Shown: positions 14,721 through 22,392 of the stretch, one piece after another
Layout: every line of letters starts with the position of its first letter
Position numbering within the stretch: the stretch's first letter is position 1
Source: a virus
Length of the DNA stretch: 22,490 nt
IMG/VR virus record: IMGVR_UViG_3300032308_001221
Span: 1 to 22,490 of that record
Direction: 5' to 3' (one strand)
Made by a program: the position numbers and the translations under genes
Notes under the pieces: model-generated
The model's database searches: none
What the model was told of the DNA's origin: nothing
Seen by the model: the letters and a program-made list of their open reading frames with translations, nothing else

Positions 14721-15086
14721 ATGGCAGATACACAATCGGCTTCGTACATAGAATTTACACAAGCCGGCGGACGTTGGTGTGAAGGCGTCAAGGCTTCCTG
14801 GGGAAGCGACTCACTCGGGCTCGTTACCGAGATCGACGTGAACGTGGGCGGTAGCCTCCCGCTCGGACGCGACTCTACGTTTTCAGTTGACGCAGGGACT
14901 ATATCTATAAAGTTCCTGAGCACGAAAGCGCTCGACTTATCGCAATACGGTCTTCAAGGCACGCTCGGCATTGATGGCGGCGGGCTCACGCTGACCACGA
15001 AGGCGATCTGCCAGACGTTGACGCTCTCGGGCCGGGTCAATGACGTGGCTCGGTATGGCGCGACCTTCAAACTTGTGAGGCAGTGA
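14721..15086 (+). CDS. Tail tube-like protein (second of two)
   Basis: A 121-residue protein from ATG 14721, with GGAGG (14710-14714) sitting inside a short hairpin. The sequence is beta-rich: SASYIEFTQAGGRWCEGVKA, LVTEIDVNVGGSLPLGR, SVDAGTISIKFLSTKALD, TLTLSGRVNDVARYGATFKL. The final YGATFKLVRQ strand is the kind seen in tail-tube proteins. It precedes the chaperone gene by one base. It could be the major tube protein with the preceding gene as a partner, or the reverse; a paralogous duplication is not obvious by eye. One cysteine, no transmembrane segment. Confidence 0.55.
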   Translation: MADTQSASYIEFTQAGGRWCEGVKASWGSDSLGLVTEIDVNVGGSLPLGRDSTFSVDAGTISIKFLSTKALDLSQYGLQGTLGIDGGGLTLTTKAICQTLTLSGRVNDVARYGATFKLVRQ

Positions 15087-15087
15087 T

Positions 15088-15432
15088 ATGGCTTTGACGG
15101 CAGACCAGATTCTTGCGGCAGACGACCTTGGCTTGAAGGAAGTCAAGGTGAAGGAGTGGAACGGCAGTGTGTTCATCCGCGTGATGTCCGTGGCGGAACG
15201 CGACGCCTACGAGCGGATGTGGATCGGAAAGAGAGACAGCGGCGTGGCGAACTTCCGCACCGAGTACCTCGTGCGGCTCCTGTGTGACGAGAAGGGCGAA
15301 CTTCTCTTCACGAAGGAGCAGATCGAGAAGCTCGGACAGAAGAGCGGTGCGGTAATGGCTCGCCTGTTCGACGCCGCGATCCGCCACAACGCAATGTCGG
15401 AGGCGGATGTCGAAGAGTTGGGAAAAGGCTAA
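15088..15432 (+). CDS. Tail assembly chaperone, gpG-like
   Basis: A 114-residue protein from ATG 15088: MALTADQILAADDLGLKEVK, VFIRVMSVAERDAYERMW, YLVRLLCDEKGELLFTKEQI and a C-terminal helix ending EADVEELGKG. This is the gpG-like shorter tail chaperone that coats the tape measure and recruits tube subunits. The end of the gene holds the slippery sequence GGGAAAA (15420-15426) two codons before its TAA, and a fraction of ribosomes should shift -1 into the next frame to make gpGT. Length and position right before the frameshift and tape measure are typical. Confidence 0.85.
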   Translation: MALTADQILAADDLGLKEVKVKEWNGSVFIRVMSVAERDAYERMWIGKRDSGVANFRTEYLVRLLCDEKGELLFTKEQIEKLGQKSGAVMARLFDAAIRHNAMSEADVEELGKG

Positions 15433-15474
15433 ACGTCTCGCCAGTTCGTCGGTTCATGTTCCGGCTGGCGGGAC
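15420..15474 (+). promoter_or_regulatory. Programmed -1 frameshift site with downstream stem-loop
   Basis: The slippery heptamer GGGAAAA (15420-15426, read G GGA AAA in the gpG frame) is followed by an 8-base spacer that contains the gpG TAA. Then GTCTCGCCAG (15435-15444) pairs with CTGGCGGGAC (15465-15474), ten pairs including one U-G, around a 20-base loop. Spacing and layout match -1 frameshift signals such as lambda G-T, where GGGAAAG is used. A slip leads into an uninterrupted second frame whose product is the expected gpT domain. Confidence 0.88.
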
Positions 15475-15740
15475 ACTTGAAGATGACGGTTGGCGAGTTG
15501 TCTCGCCGGATGGATTCACAAGAACTCGCGGAGTGGATGGCGTATACGAAGTATTTCGAGGCTATCGGGAACCCGTGGGCAGAGACCGGACTGATCGTGT
15601 CGGCCCTGCTCGCCCCGCACGCCCCGCGTGGCAAAGCACCGAAGCCGAGCGACTTCATTCCGATCGAACCGGCACCACAGCATGAGGTTCAAGCCCGCGA
15701 AGTTCTTTTGGATTTGAAACGGCAACTAGGGATCGAGTGA
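15426..15740 (+). CDS. gpT domain of tail chaperone gpGT, made by -1 frameshift
   Basis: After the slip, reading resumes with AGG at 15426 and runs to TGA 15738-15740. It adds 104 residues to the first 113 of gpG, a 217-residue gpGT fusion. The shifted part reads RLNVSPVRRFMFRLAGHLKM, TVGELSRRMDSQELAEWMAY, which is the typical gpT opening (helix with MTVxEL, SxELxEWxAY). The rest holds LIVSALLAPHAPRG and an acidic end. An ATG at 15456 inside this region has no clear Shine-Dalgarno, so it is unlikely to be a separate start. gpGT bridges the tape measure and tube proteins and is absent from the finished virion. The tape measure gene starts one base after its stop. Confidence 0.85.
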   Translation, partial: RLNVSPVRRFMFRLAGHLKMTVGELSRRMDSQELAEWMAYTKYFEAIGNPWAETGLIVSALLAPHAPRGKAPKPSDFIPIEPAPQHEVQAREVLLDLKRQLGIE

Positions 15741-15741
15741 G

Positions 15742-18700
15742 ATGGCGACGATTCTCGGACTGGCGCTCAAGATCAACGCGGACGCGAGCGGCGTCCCGCG
15801 TTCGCTCACGCCTGTCGAGAAGGCGTTGCAGTCGCTCGACGTTGAAGCGGCGAAGGTCACGAAGGTATTCGAGAACTTTGCCCAAGCCAGCGGCGCGGCC
15901 GCTGACGTGCAGAGACGATTTGAGTCGGAGATCCAAAATCTCACCCAAGCCCTGCAAGCCGGTGAGATCAATGGGCAGCAGTTCGCGGATGGGTTCGCGG
16001 CGATCCGGCAGGAAGCATCCGCGACTGCTGACGCCTTCGCCGAAGGGGCGAGGATTTCAGAGAAGTACCGCACCGACCAAGATCGTCTCGGGGAGGCGAC
16101 GGCCAGGCTTGACCGCCTGCTCAAACTCGGGGCGATCACACTGCGCGAATACAACGCGGAAATGATGGAGGCGACGGGCGTGAATGCCCAGATCGCCAAG
16201 GCGGAACGCGATCGTGCCGAACTTTCGACCCGCGCGGCCCGCGTGCTTGAAGCTAACCTCACGGCGTCTGAGCGGGCACAGAACGCATACAACTCCGAGG
16301 TTCAGGAATACCAATCGCTCCTGCGGGCGGGCGCGATCACGCAGGAAGACTTTAACAAGGCCGTCGATCGCAGTGCCGCATCGTTTGCCAAGGCGACTAT
16401 CGAGGCGAACAAAACCGGCACCGCAGTCGACACCGCGGGCAAGGGCGGCAAACTCCAGTTCAACGAACTCTCTGGCATCCTGTCGGCACTGCCCGGGCCG
16501 CTGGGGAGTGTCGCTGGCCGTTTCTCGGGGCTTGCTAGTGCCGGCGAAGGGCTGTCTCGTGTGTTTGCCGGAGGGCTCTCGGCTGGTATCTCTAGCGTCG
16601 GCGCTAGCGTGGCGGCGTTGGTCAATCCGTTCACGCTCGCGGTGGGTGGTGTGGCGGCGTTTGGGGCTGCGTCCCTTGCTGTCGCTCGCGGGCTTGCAGC
16701 CTTGGAGGATCGTGTCGAGAACCTGGGCAACATTGCCGACAAGCTCGGCGTGTCCTTTGAGTTCATCCAGACGCTCGAAGAGGCGGCGAACCGCAGCGGC
16801 ACAAGCATCGACGCAGTGAGTGCTGCGTTCGGTCGGCTTCAGAAGAGCGTGCTCGGCGTGGACGAGGAGAGCAAGGCCGCGCAGAAGGCGCTTTCGGAAA
16901 TTGGCGTTACCTCGGAGGAGTTGGCAAAACTCTCCCCGGAGGATCAGTACCAGCGAATCGGGGCGGCTCTCGCTGGCATCGAAGACCCCGCACGTCGAAC
17001 GGCCACGGCGACGGCACTGTTCGGCAAGGCTGGCTCAGACCTCATTCCGTTCTTCAATAATCTCCCCGGAGCCACGGCCGACATCGAGCGGTTCGGCCGT
17101 TCTCTTACCGCCCTCGACCGTCGTCGCATTGACGAGTTTGGCGCTGGGCTCGACGCACTCGGCGTTGCCACGCAAGGTCTCGGTCAAACTCTACTCCTGC
17201 CGTTCGTCGGCCTGGGCGAAGGGGTGGTGACAGCGTTTGCAGAGATCACGGCCGGCATCACGGCGATCATCGACCCAATCGGCCAGATCCTCGACCCCGT
17301 GCTGACGCAGATCGGGCGAATCATTCAACTGATCGGCACAGGAATCGGCAACTTGGGCCGCGTAATTGGTGCAGTGTTTCAGCCGTTCGCGACAGTTGCG
17401 CAAACCGTATCGCAAGCCTTGGAGCCGCTGTACGACGGGCTGTTTGGGTTCTTGGCAGGATTCAGCGACGCCTCCGTTCAAGTTACGGAGTTTCTCGTTT
17501 CGTTCACGCCGATCGGTGCAATCGCAGCGAACGCTTCCGCTCTCGGCGATACTCTGAGCCGCGTCGTGACGATCGTCACGACGGCGTTTTCTCGCATCGG
17601 CGAAGTGATCGGCAACACGCTCGGACAGGCGGTTGAGTGGGTGTCGCGCGGCGTGTCTGCGTTCGTTGAGTTCACTGGGCTCGGCCCGACGCTTGAAGCG
17701 ATCGGCAGCACGATCAGCGGTGTCTTCGGCGCTGTGTCGTCTGTGTTCCAGACAATCGCCAGTGCCATCGGCGGCACGGTCGGTCGGTTGCTCACGATTG
17801 CCGAGAACTTCTTGGGCATCGAGCGATCCGCCGAGTCGGCGTCTTCCGGTGTCGATCAAGTGACCAACTCGACCGCCCAACTCACCGAAGAACAAAAACG
17901 CGCCGCTGGCGAAGTGCAGAAGGCCGTCGAGAATAGTTCCGGCGTTCTCGACACTGCGATCCAGAAGGCCGGCGAGTTCGGGCAGGCGGGCTTTGAGGCA
18001 GCACTTCAGTTCCAAGAGGCACTCGCCGACCTCAAGGAGCAGGCCGACGCCAACGAACTCAACGCCGAGCAGTACAGTCGAGGCGTTGCGCTCGCGACCG
18101 CTGAGTTCGACAAGCAGGTTGACCGCCTGAAGCGAATTCAAGACGAGACCCGCAAGGCAGCCGAAGAGGCACAGAAGCGAGTCGATGCCGACCGGCAGGT
18201 GGCTGACTCGTTGCTGGAGCAGGCTCGCATCAACGAACAGTTTGGCGGCGACGCATCGCGTGCGAAGGCTGCCGAAACCGTGTTGGCGGTCGAACGCGAG
18301 ATCGCTCGCATCAAGGAGTCAATTGGCACGGCTCGCGACAGCGGCGACACCCAAGCGGTGGCGGCCGGCGAAGAGCGGATTCGGCAACTCACAGAAATCC
18401 AGAACCAGCAGGCCGCGATTGCCGACGGTTCCGCGAAGGCGGCATCTGACGAAGCCAAGCGAGTCGAGGATCAGAAGAAGCGGGTGGACGCTCTAATCGC
18501 AGCCAGTGACACGCGGAGCGAACTAGAACAGCAACTCATCGACGTTCAAGAGCAGCAAAAGATCACGCTTGATCAACTCATCATCGCTCGCCAGACGTTT
18601 AATAGAGAGCAGGCTGACGCTGCCGCTGGCCGTCTTGCCCAACTAGACCAACTGCAAGCAAAACTAGACGATCAGCAGCAAGCCGTCGAGCAAGGATTCG

Positions 18701-19593
18701 GGGAAGGCTTTACCCAAGCGTTCCAAGAAACCGACCGCGGCATCGACGCGTTGATCGTCAAGGCGCAGGATTTTGGCAACGTCGGCGCGCTAGCGGCCCA
18801 GGCCCTAGAGCAAGGCATCGCCCAGGCTCAGGCCCAGGCCCGCGACGGCATCCTCACGCAAGAGACCTACGAGCGTGAAGTCGCCAAGCAGCGCGACATC
18901 TTCCAGCAACGCCTCGACGCTGCTGGCCGCGTCGAGGAGTTCCTGCGGAACGGCATCGACGCTCGGCAGCAGGCCGAACTCAAGGCGACCGAGGAACTGG
19001 AGAAGCGGAAGAAAGAGGCGGCGACCAACGTCCAGGCGATCGAGGCGAAGCTGGTTGAGGAGCGAAAGAAGTTAGAAGAGGCCCGCGAGGCGGGGGACCT
19101 CCGCGGCGCTCGCGCGGGTGCGACACGCGTCCGCGAACTGGAGCGTGTGCAGCGGCAGGAGCAGCAACTCGCAGACGGTCGCCTGAGGCAGCAAGATCAG
19201 ATCGGCCAGCGGCTTGTTTCTGGCATCAACACCGCCCAGCAATTTCAGAGCCTTGTCGCACAGAGCAACGACAACTTCCTGCGATCGTTCAACAACACCT
19301 ACGCGGGGGCGAACCAAGCCCTCGCCGCTAACGCCGCCGCTGCCGCAGAGCAGGCGGCGAAACTGGAGCGGCTGCTTACGCCTACAAACCAACTTGCGAA
19401 CACCGCTGATATTCGGACGCAAGAAGGCCAGAACATCGTCCTCGGGCTTGCTGAAAGTGCGCAAGACCCCAGGTTGATCGAGGCGAGGTTGCAAACAAAG
19501 CAGTTGCAACTCATCGCGCAAGGCATCGGTCAAGCGGCAAGCAACTACTTTAATTCGCCTGTCGCTATCGTCGGCGGCGCAGTTCTTAGGTGA
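15742..19593 (+). CDS. Tail tape measure protein
   Basis: A 1283-residue protein, the longest here, from ATG 15742. It sets tail length; at about 0.15 nm per residue it predicts a tail near 190 nm. Residues 1-220 are helical; about 235-330 contain a Gly/Ala-rich hydrophobic stretch (SGILSALPGPLGSVAGRFSG, PFTLAVGGVAAFGAASLAVA). The LGVSFEFIQTLEEAANRSGT and AAFGRLQKSVLG region (about 330-390) is the familiar tape-measure core. A second hydrophobic block lies about 480-680 (LILPF-like, ITAIIDPIGQIL). From about 700 to the end it is a long Ala/Gln/Glu/Arg coiled coil with an internal duplication (about 737-898 versus 1002-1146). No lysozyme or peptidase domain is evident by eye. No strong Shine-Dalgarno, so it is probably coupled to the gpGT stop. 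Confidence 0.95.
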   Translation: MATILGLALKINADASGVPRSLTPVEKALQSLDVEAAKVTKVFENFAQASGAAADVQRRFESEIQNLTQALQAGEINGQQFADGFAAIRQEASATADAFAEGARISEKYRTDQDRLGEATARLDRLLKLGAITLREYNAEMMEATGVNAQIAKAERDRAELSTRAARVLEANLTASERAQNAYNSEVQEYQSLLRAGAITQEDFNKAVDRSAASFAKATIEANKTGTAVDTAGKGGKLQFNELSGILSALPGPLGSVAGRFSGLASAGEGLSRVFAGGLSAGISSVGASVAALVNPFTLAVGGVAAFGAASLAVARGLAALEDRVENLGNIADKLGVSFEFIQTLEEAANRSGTSIDAVSAAFGRLQKSVLGVDEESKAAQKALSEIGVTSEELAKLSPEDQYQRIGAALAGIEDPARRTATATALFGKAGSDLIPFFNNLPGATADIERFGRSLTALDRRRIDEFGAGLDALGVATQGLGQTLLLPFVGLGEGVVTAFAEITAGITAIIDPIGQILDPVLTQIGRIIQLIGTGIGNLGRVIGAVFQPFATVAQTVSQALEPLYDGLFGFLAGFSDASVQVTEFLVSFTPIGAIAANASALGDTLSRVVTIVTTAFSRIGEVIGNTLGQAVEWVSRGVSAFVEFTGLGPTLEAIGSTISGVFGAVSSVFQTIASAIGGTVGRLLTIAENFLGIERSAESASSGVDQVTNSTAQLTEEQKRAAGEVQKAVENSSGVLDTAIQKAGEFGQAGFEAALQFQEALADLKEQADANELNAEQYSRGVALATAEFDKQVDRLKRIQDETRKAAEEAQKRVDADRQVADSLLEQARINEQFGGDASRAKAAETVLAVEREIARIKESIGTARDSGDTQAVAAGEERIRQLTEIQNQQAAIADGSAKAASDEAKRVEDQKKRVDALIAASDTRSELEQQLIDVQEQQKITLDQLIIARQTFNREQADAAAGRLAQLDQLQAKLDDQQQAVEQGFGEGFTQAFQETDRGIDALIVKAQDFGNVGALAAQALEQGIAQAQAQARDGILTQETYEREVAKQRDIFQQRLDAAGRVEEFLRNGIDARQQAELKATEELEKRKKEAATNVQAIEAKLVEERKKLEEAREAGDLRGARAGATRVRELERVQRQEQQLADGRLRQQDQIGQRLVSGINTAQQFQSLVAQSNDNFLRSFNNTYAGANQALAANAAAAAEQAAKLERLLTPTNQLANTADIRTQEGQNIVLGLAESAQDPRLIEARLQTKQLQLIAQGIGQAASNYFNSPVAIVGGAVLR

Positions 19594-19596
19594 TCT

Positions 19597-20472
19597 ATGC
19601 CAGGCACAATCGTCGCAACACGAGAACTTGCCCGCAGTTTCGAGAACGAGGTCGGTAGCGTTGGCGGCACAGCCAAGCGTCGCTGGGTGTGCATGTTGTC
19701 GGACAACACGCTTACCAGCGGTGGGCCGCCCGACATCAACACGATCATGGCGGCTACGGCCGGCAACTCGTTCGGCGCATTTCACCCGGTGCATACCGCA
19801 CTGCGACTGCGAAAGGTGGGGGTGAACGAGCGTTTCGATGACAACCCGTATGCCCTTGAAGTCGTTGCCGAATACAGCGTCGTGACCTCTGCCGAGTTGC
19901 TGACGCCTGTTTCGCGGCCGTCTACGTGGGCATTTGAGTCGCAGCCCGGCAGCGTGCCCGCCCTTTTTTATTACGATGGCTCGACGCAGTATCCGCTGAC
20001 AAACTCTGCCTACGACTATTTCCCAGGCCTCACGACCGAGGAGAGTCTGGTACAGATCAAGGTCACGAAGAATTTCGCCAACTACCCCAGCGCATGGCTT
20101 GCGCTCCAGAATCACGTCAACTCATCGTCGTTTCTTGGGTGCGCGCAGGATACGGTGAAGGTTACGGGCATCGAATCTTCATCTGTCACCGAGGAGTTCA
20201 GCAACGCCTTGGTGACGTACTACGCAACGACTGCAACTCTGGCGTTTCGTCAGTCTGGGCACAATCTTCTGCTGCCCGACGTTGGCTTTAACTTCATCGA
20301 CGGCGGCCAGAAAAGGCGCGCGATGGTGTTTGATTTTCAGAATTCTGAGTGGGTTCCAAGTCCCAACCCGGTCGGCCTTAACGGCAGCGGGGGGCAGACC
20401 CTCGGCGCTCCTGCGATCCTGACGCGGCGCGTTAACCCACGAGCTGACTTTTCCACATTTGGTACGCCTTAA
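19597..20472 (+). CDS. Unknown distal tail protein
   Basis: A 291-residue protein from ATG 19597, 3 bases after the tape measure stop. In siphoviruses this slot usually holds the distal tail (Dit) protein, but no Dit signature is evident. It reads TIVATRELARSFENEVGSVG and KRRWVCMLSDNTLTSGG at the start, then strand-rich segments (YALEVVAEYSVVTSAELLTP, STWAFESQPGSVPALFYYDG, FANYPSAWLALQNHVNSSSF, LPDVGFNFIDGGQKRRAMVF). There is no transmembrane or coiled-coil region. A baseplate hub or Dit analogue is the best guess from position alone. Its TAA overlaps the next ATG by one base. Confidence 0.6.
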   Translation: MPGTIVATRELARSFENEVGSVGGTAKRRWVCMLSDNTLTSGGPPDINTIMAATAGNSFGAFHPVHTALRLRKVGVNERFDDNPYALEVVAEYSVVTSAELLTPVSRPSTWAFESQPGSVPALFYYDGSTQYPLTNSAYDYFPGLTTEESLVQIKVTKNFANYPSAWLALQNHVNSSSFLGCAQDTVKVTGIESSSVTEEFSNALVTYYATTATLAFRQSGHNLLLPDVGFNFIDGGQKRRAMVFDFQNSEWVPSPNPVGLNGSGGQTLGAPAILTRRVNPRADFSTFGTP

Positions 20473-20984
20473 TGGCAAGCCCGCGCGACCCGACGCAGTT
20501 CACACGCGAGAGCGCCGAGCGGATCGCCGCCGTGGTGCGCGCGGCCGAACTCGCATCGCCGGCGGCGAGGCCACTGTCGTTCGCCCGCGAAGATTTTTTT
20601 CGCAACCGGAAGGTTTTCCGCATGGCGACATTCGCCGGCGCGTGGCCGATAGGCGTCGAGAAGGCGGTCACCTTCAAGTATGAGACGGCGACGCCCAACA
20701 CTGCGTCGGCGCTGAACCTGTTTTTCCCGTTTACGGAAACGGCTGCGGCTGGCGATTGCGCGATAGCAAAAGACGGGACGGCGTGGTTTTTGATCGCCGT
20801 GCCTTTCGAGACGGCCACGGCGATTTTTATAGGGGCGACGGCTTCCACGTCTGTGCTGCGAGACGTGACGCTCTCGGCTTCGTTCAACACGTCTGCCTGC
20901 ACCATCAGTATTGGAAAGACGCTCGTGACAAATTCGATATCAATTGTGTCTTCCACGTTTACCTCAACGTTCCTTCGGTTTTAG
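20472..20984 (+). CDS. Unknown tail-tip protein
   Basis: A 170-residue protein from ATG 20472. The N-terminal third is charged (TQFTRESAERIAAVVRAAEL, FAREDFFRNRKVF); the rest is strand-like and Thr/Ala/Ser-rich, ending ISIVSSTFTSTFLRF. No family is recognised and no enzymatic motif is visible. A final hydrophobic strand at the very C-terminus is typical of phage proteins that assemble into rings or trimers. It likely belongs to the tail tip with its neighbours on both sides. The start overlaps the previous stop (TAATG). Confidence 0.55.
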   Translation: MASPRDPTQFTRESAERIAAVVRAAELASPAARPLSFAREDFFRNRKVFRMATFAGAWPIGVEKAVTFKYETATPNTASALNLFFPFTETAAAGDCAIAKDGTAWFLIAVPFETATAIFIGATASTSVLRDVTLSASFNTSACTISIGKTLVTNSISIVSSTFTSTFLRF

Positions 20985-20992
20985 GTGTACAG

Positions 20993-21640
20993 ATGGCTTG
21001 TCCATGCTGCGGGCCTCCTCCGCCTCCGCCTCCGCCGCCGCCGCCGCCTCCGCCGCCGCCGCCTCCGCCTCCGCCGCCTACGAATGATTGCAGGGCTTGT
21101 GATGTTCCTTGTAGATTAGGCGGCGTGACGGGGGGGGCTTACTTCAAGTTGCAAGAAGTTGGCATTGAGTGGCTACCGGAACTCCCAGAATTCCTTGGGT
21201 ATCCTGGCTCCTCAAGAAGTAAAGAAGTCTGGAAGTACGGAGTCGGCTCAGGCCCCCAAGTACCGCCCTACTTCCCGCCAGGCTTTACGTGGAACCCTGG
21301 ATACCCTGAGAAATTTGCGGGTTGCCTGTATGTTGTTTTAGACTTTGCAACAGCAATTAGCTACGGCACGGAATGCTGCGCCATTGACCTCGGCGAGCTC
21401 AGGTGTGGATCTAGGCGGGCAGTGGGTTCTTACAAATACAAATATAGATGGCGGTTTATGGTGCTGGATTGCGATTCGCGAGGCTTCACCGAAGTTACCG
21501 GCGATGCTGTCACGCCGACTGATCCCTTTGAAGGTTTAGTTGACCTCTTGGATACGCCGCTAGACAGGGATTGCGAAACCAAAAAATTTACGGCGTTGCC
21601 TGATTTTTTCGAAGACGTGCTGCCAGTAGTTTGCGAATGA
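20993..21640 (+). CDS. Polyproline (22 Pro) and Cys-rich tail-region protein
   Basis: A 215-residue protein from ATG 20993. It begins MACPCCG, then 22 consecutive prolines (residues 8-29, encoded by alternating CCG and CCT), then TNDCRACDVPCRLGG. The CPCC and CRACDVPC groups flank the proline tract and could bind a metal or form disulfides. The body is Pro/Gly/Tyr-rich (WLPELPEFLGYPG, PQVPPYFPPGFTWNPGYPEK) with YKYKYRWRFMVLDC, and the end is acidic. No fold is recognised. The rigid polyproline arm may place a binding domain away from the tail; ribosomes would need EF-P to read it. A G8 run (21130-21137) just after the proline tract could slip. ATG 20993 is chosen because an earlier start would overlap the preceding gene entirely. 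Confidence 0.65.
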   Translation: MACPCCGPPPPPPPPPPPPPPPPPPPPPPTNDCRACDVPCRLGGVTGGAYFKLQEVGIEWLPELPEFLGYPGSSRSKEVWKYGVGSGPQVPPYFPPGFTWNPGYPEKFAGCLYVVLDFATAISYGTECCAIDLGELRCGSRRAVGSYKYKYRWRFMVLDCDSRGFTEVTGDAVTPTDPFEGLVDLLDTPLDRDCETKKFTALPDFFEDVLPVVCE

Positions 21641-22179
21641 GCGACGCCAGCCTGTGGAGAACAACCGAGGCGATATTCGCGGAGCACTGCGAGAGCTTTG
21701 GATGTTCTCAGTCGGAGCTGTCGAAATTCATTGTTGACCGCGAATCTGGCTGGATTTTCGTTGACGTGACCAATCCATTCTTTCCAAGAATGCCTAGGTT
21801 TGCCCTGTCGGCAGGCGGCGCTCGGGAAGTTGCGCAGGCGATTCCAGCCGCCGGCCCAGGCACCGAACTTTCCAACCTGTTAAAGCGCTTCGGAATTCAG
21901 CCTACCCCCACCTGCGCCTGCCGCGCCAAGGCGGCCGAGATGGACGCTTGGGGCTGCGACGAGGCCAGCAAGCCTGAGCGGATCGAAGAAGTGGTGGCCG
22001 TTATGCGTGAAGAGGCCAAGGCACGCGGCCTGCCGTTCCTTGACGTGGCCGCTAGGCTCCTCGTGAGACGGGCGATCCACAACGCCCGGCGAAAGGAATC
22101 GCTCGCTGATGCCGGAGGATCACCACATCACGATCGACGGGAAGAAGTGGCTCCTCCGGGTGACGCCTCTCAAGGGTGA
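21637..22179 (+). CDS. Conserved phage-type protein of unknown function with Cys cluster
   Basis: A 180-residue protein from ATG 21637, overlapping the polyproline gene's stop (ATGA). The central part reads GPGTELSNLLKRFGIQPTPT, then C93-x-C95-R-A-K-A-A-E-M-D-A-W-G-C107, followed by RIEEVVAVMREEAKARGLPF and AARLLVRRAIHNARRK. I recall this combination (GPGTEL, FGI.PT..C.C, MD.WG, LL.RRAI.NAR) from unnamed proteins in planctomycete genomes and phages; function is not known. The cysteines and helical C-terminus suggest a small metal-binding domain followed by a basic helix. Its last 71 bases overlap the next gene in another frame. The last about 20 residues may be disordered. Confidence 0.65.
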   Translation: MSDASLWRTTEAIFAEHCESFGCSQSELSKFIVDRESGWIFVDVTNPFFPRMPRFALSAGGAREVAQAIPAAGPGTELSNLLKRFGIQPTPTCACRAKAAEMDAWGCDEASKPERIEEVVAVMREEAKARGLPFLDVAARLLVRRAIHNARRKESLADAGGSPHHDRREEVAPPGDASQG

Positions 22180-22390
22180 CGCCAGCGGCTGGACGTTCTT
22201 CGACGGGGCGGCGAACCCTCGCATCTTGATTGACGAGAAGTGTCGCGGGTGGAGTCGCGTCGAGACGATCCTGCACGAACTCGCCCACGCCGCACTCGGC
22301 CCGAACATCAGCGAAGAGGCGATCACCGAACTAGCCCGCGTCCAGCGGCGCGTGCTTGCGATGCTCTACACGATCACGCCGAAGGAGTGA
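22109..22390 (+). CDS. ImmA/IrrE-like HELAH mini-metallopeptidase
   Basis: A 93-residue protein from ATG 22109, starting inside the upstream gene. It has WSRVETILHELAHAALG with H56-E-L-A-H60, a zinc-peptidase motif, and downstream acids (E69, E70, E74) in SEEAITEL that could supply the third ligand. The upstream strands DGKKWLLRVTPLKG and NPRILIDEKCRG resemble the beta-sheet edge of small ImmA/IrrE-type or SprT-like domains, where a short beta segment precedes HExxH. Such proteins can cleave repressors, but a size near 93 residues means only the core is present. The TGA is followed by a 2-base gap before the next ATG. Function beyond the zinc-site motif is unknown. Confidence 0.65.
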   Translation: MPEDHHITIDGKKWLLRVTPLKGDASGWTFFDGAANPRILIDEKCRGWSRVETILHELAHAALGPNISEEAITELARVQRRVLAMLYTITPKE

Positions 22391-22392
22391 CC

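Noticed and set aside
15456-15740. Independent gene starting at ATG 15456
   Set aside because: It is the gpT part reached by frameshift; the frame is open from 15426 with conserved residues before the ATG and no ribosome site precedes it.
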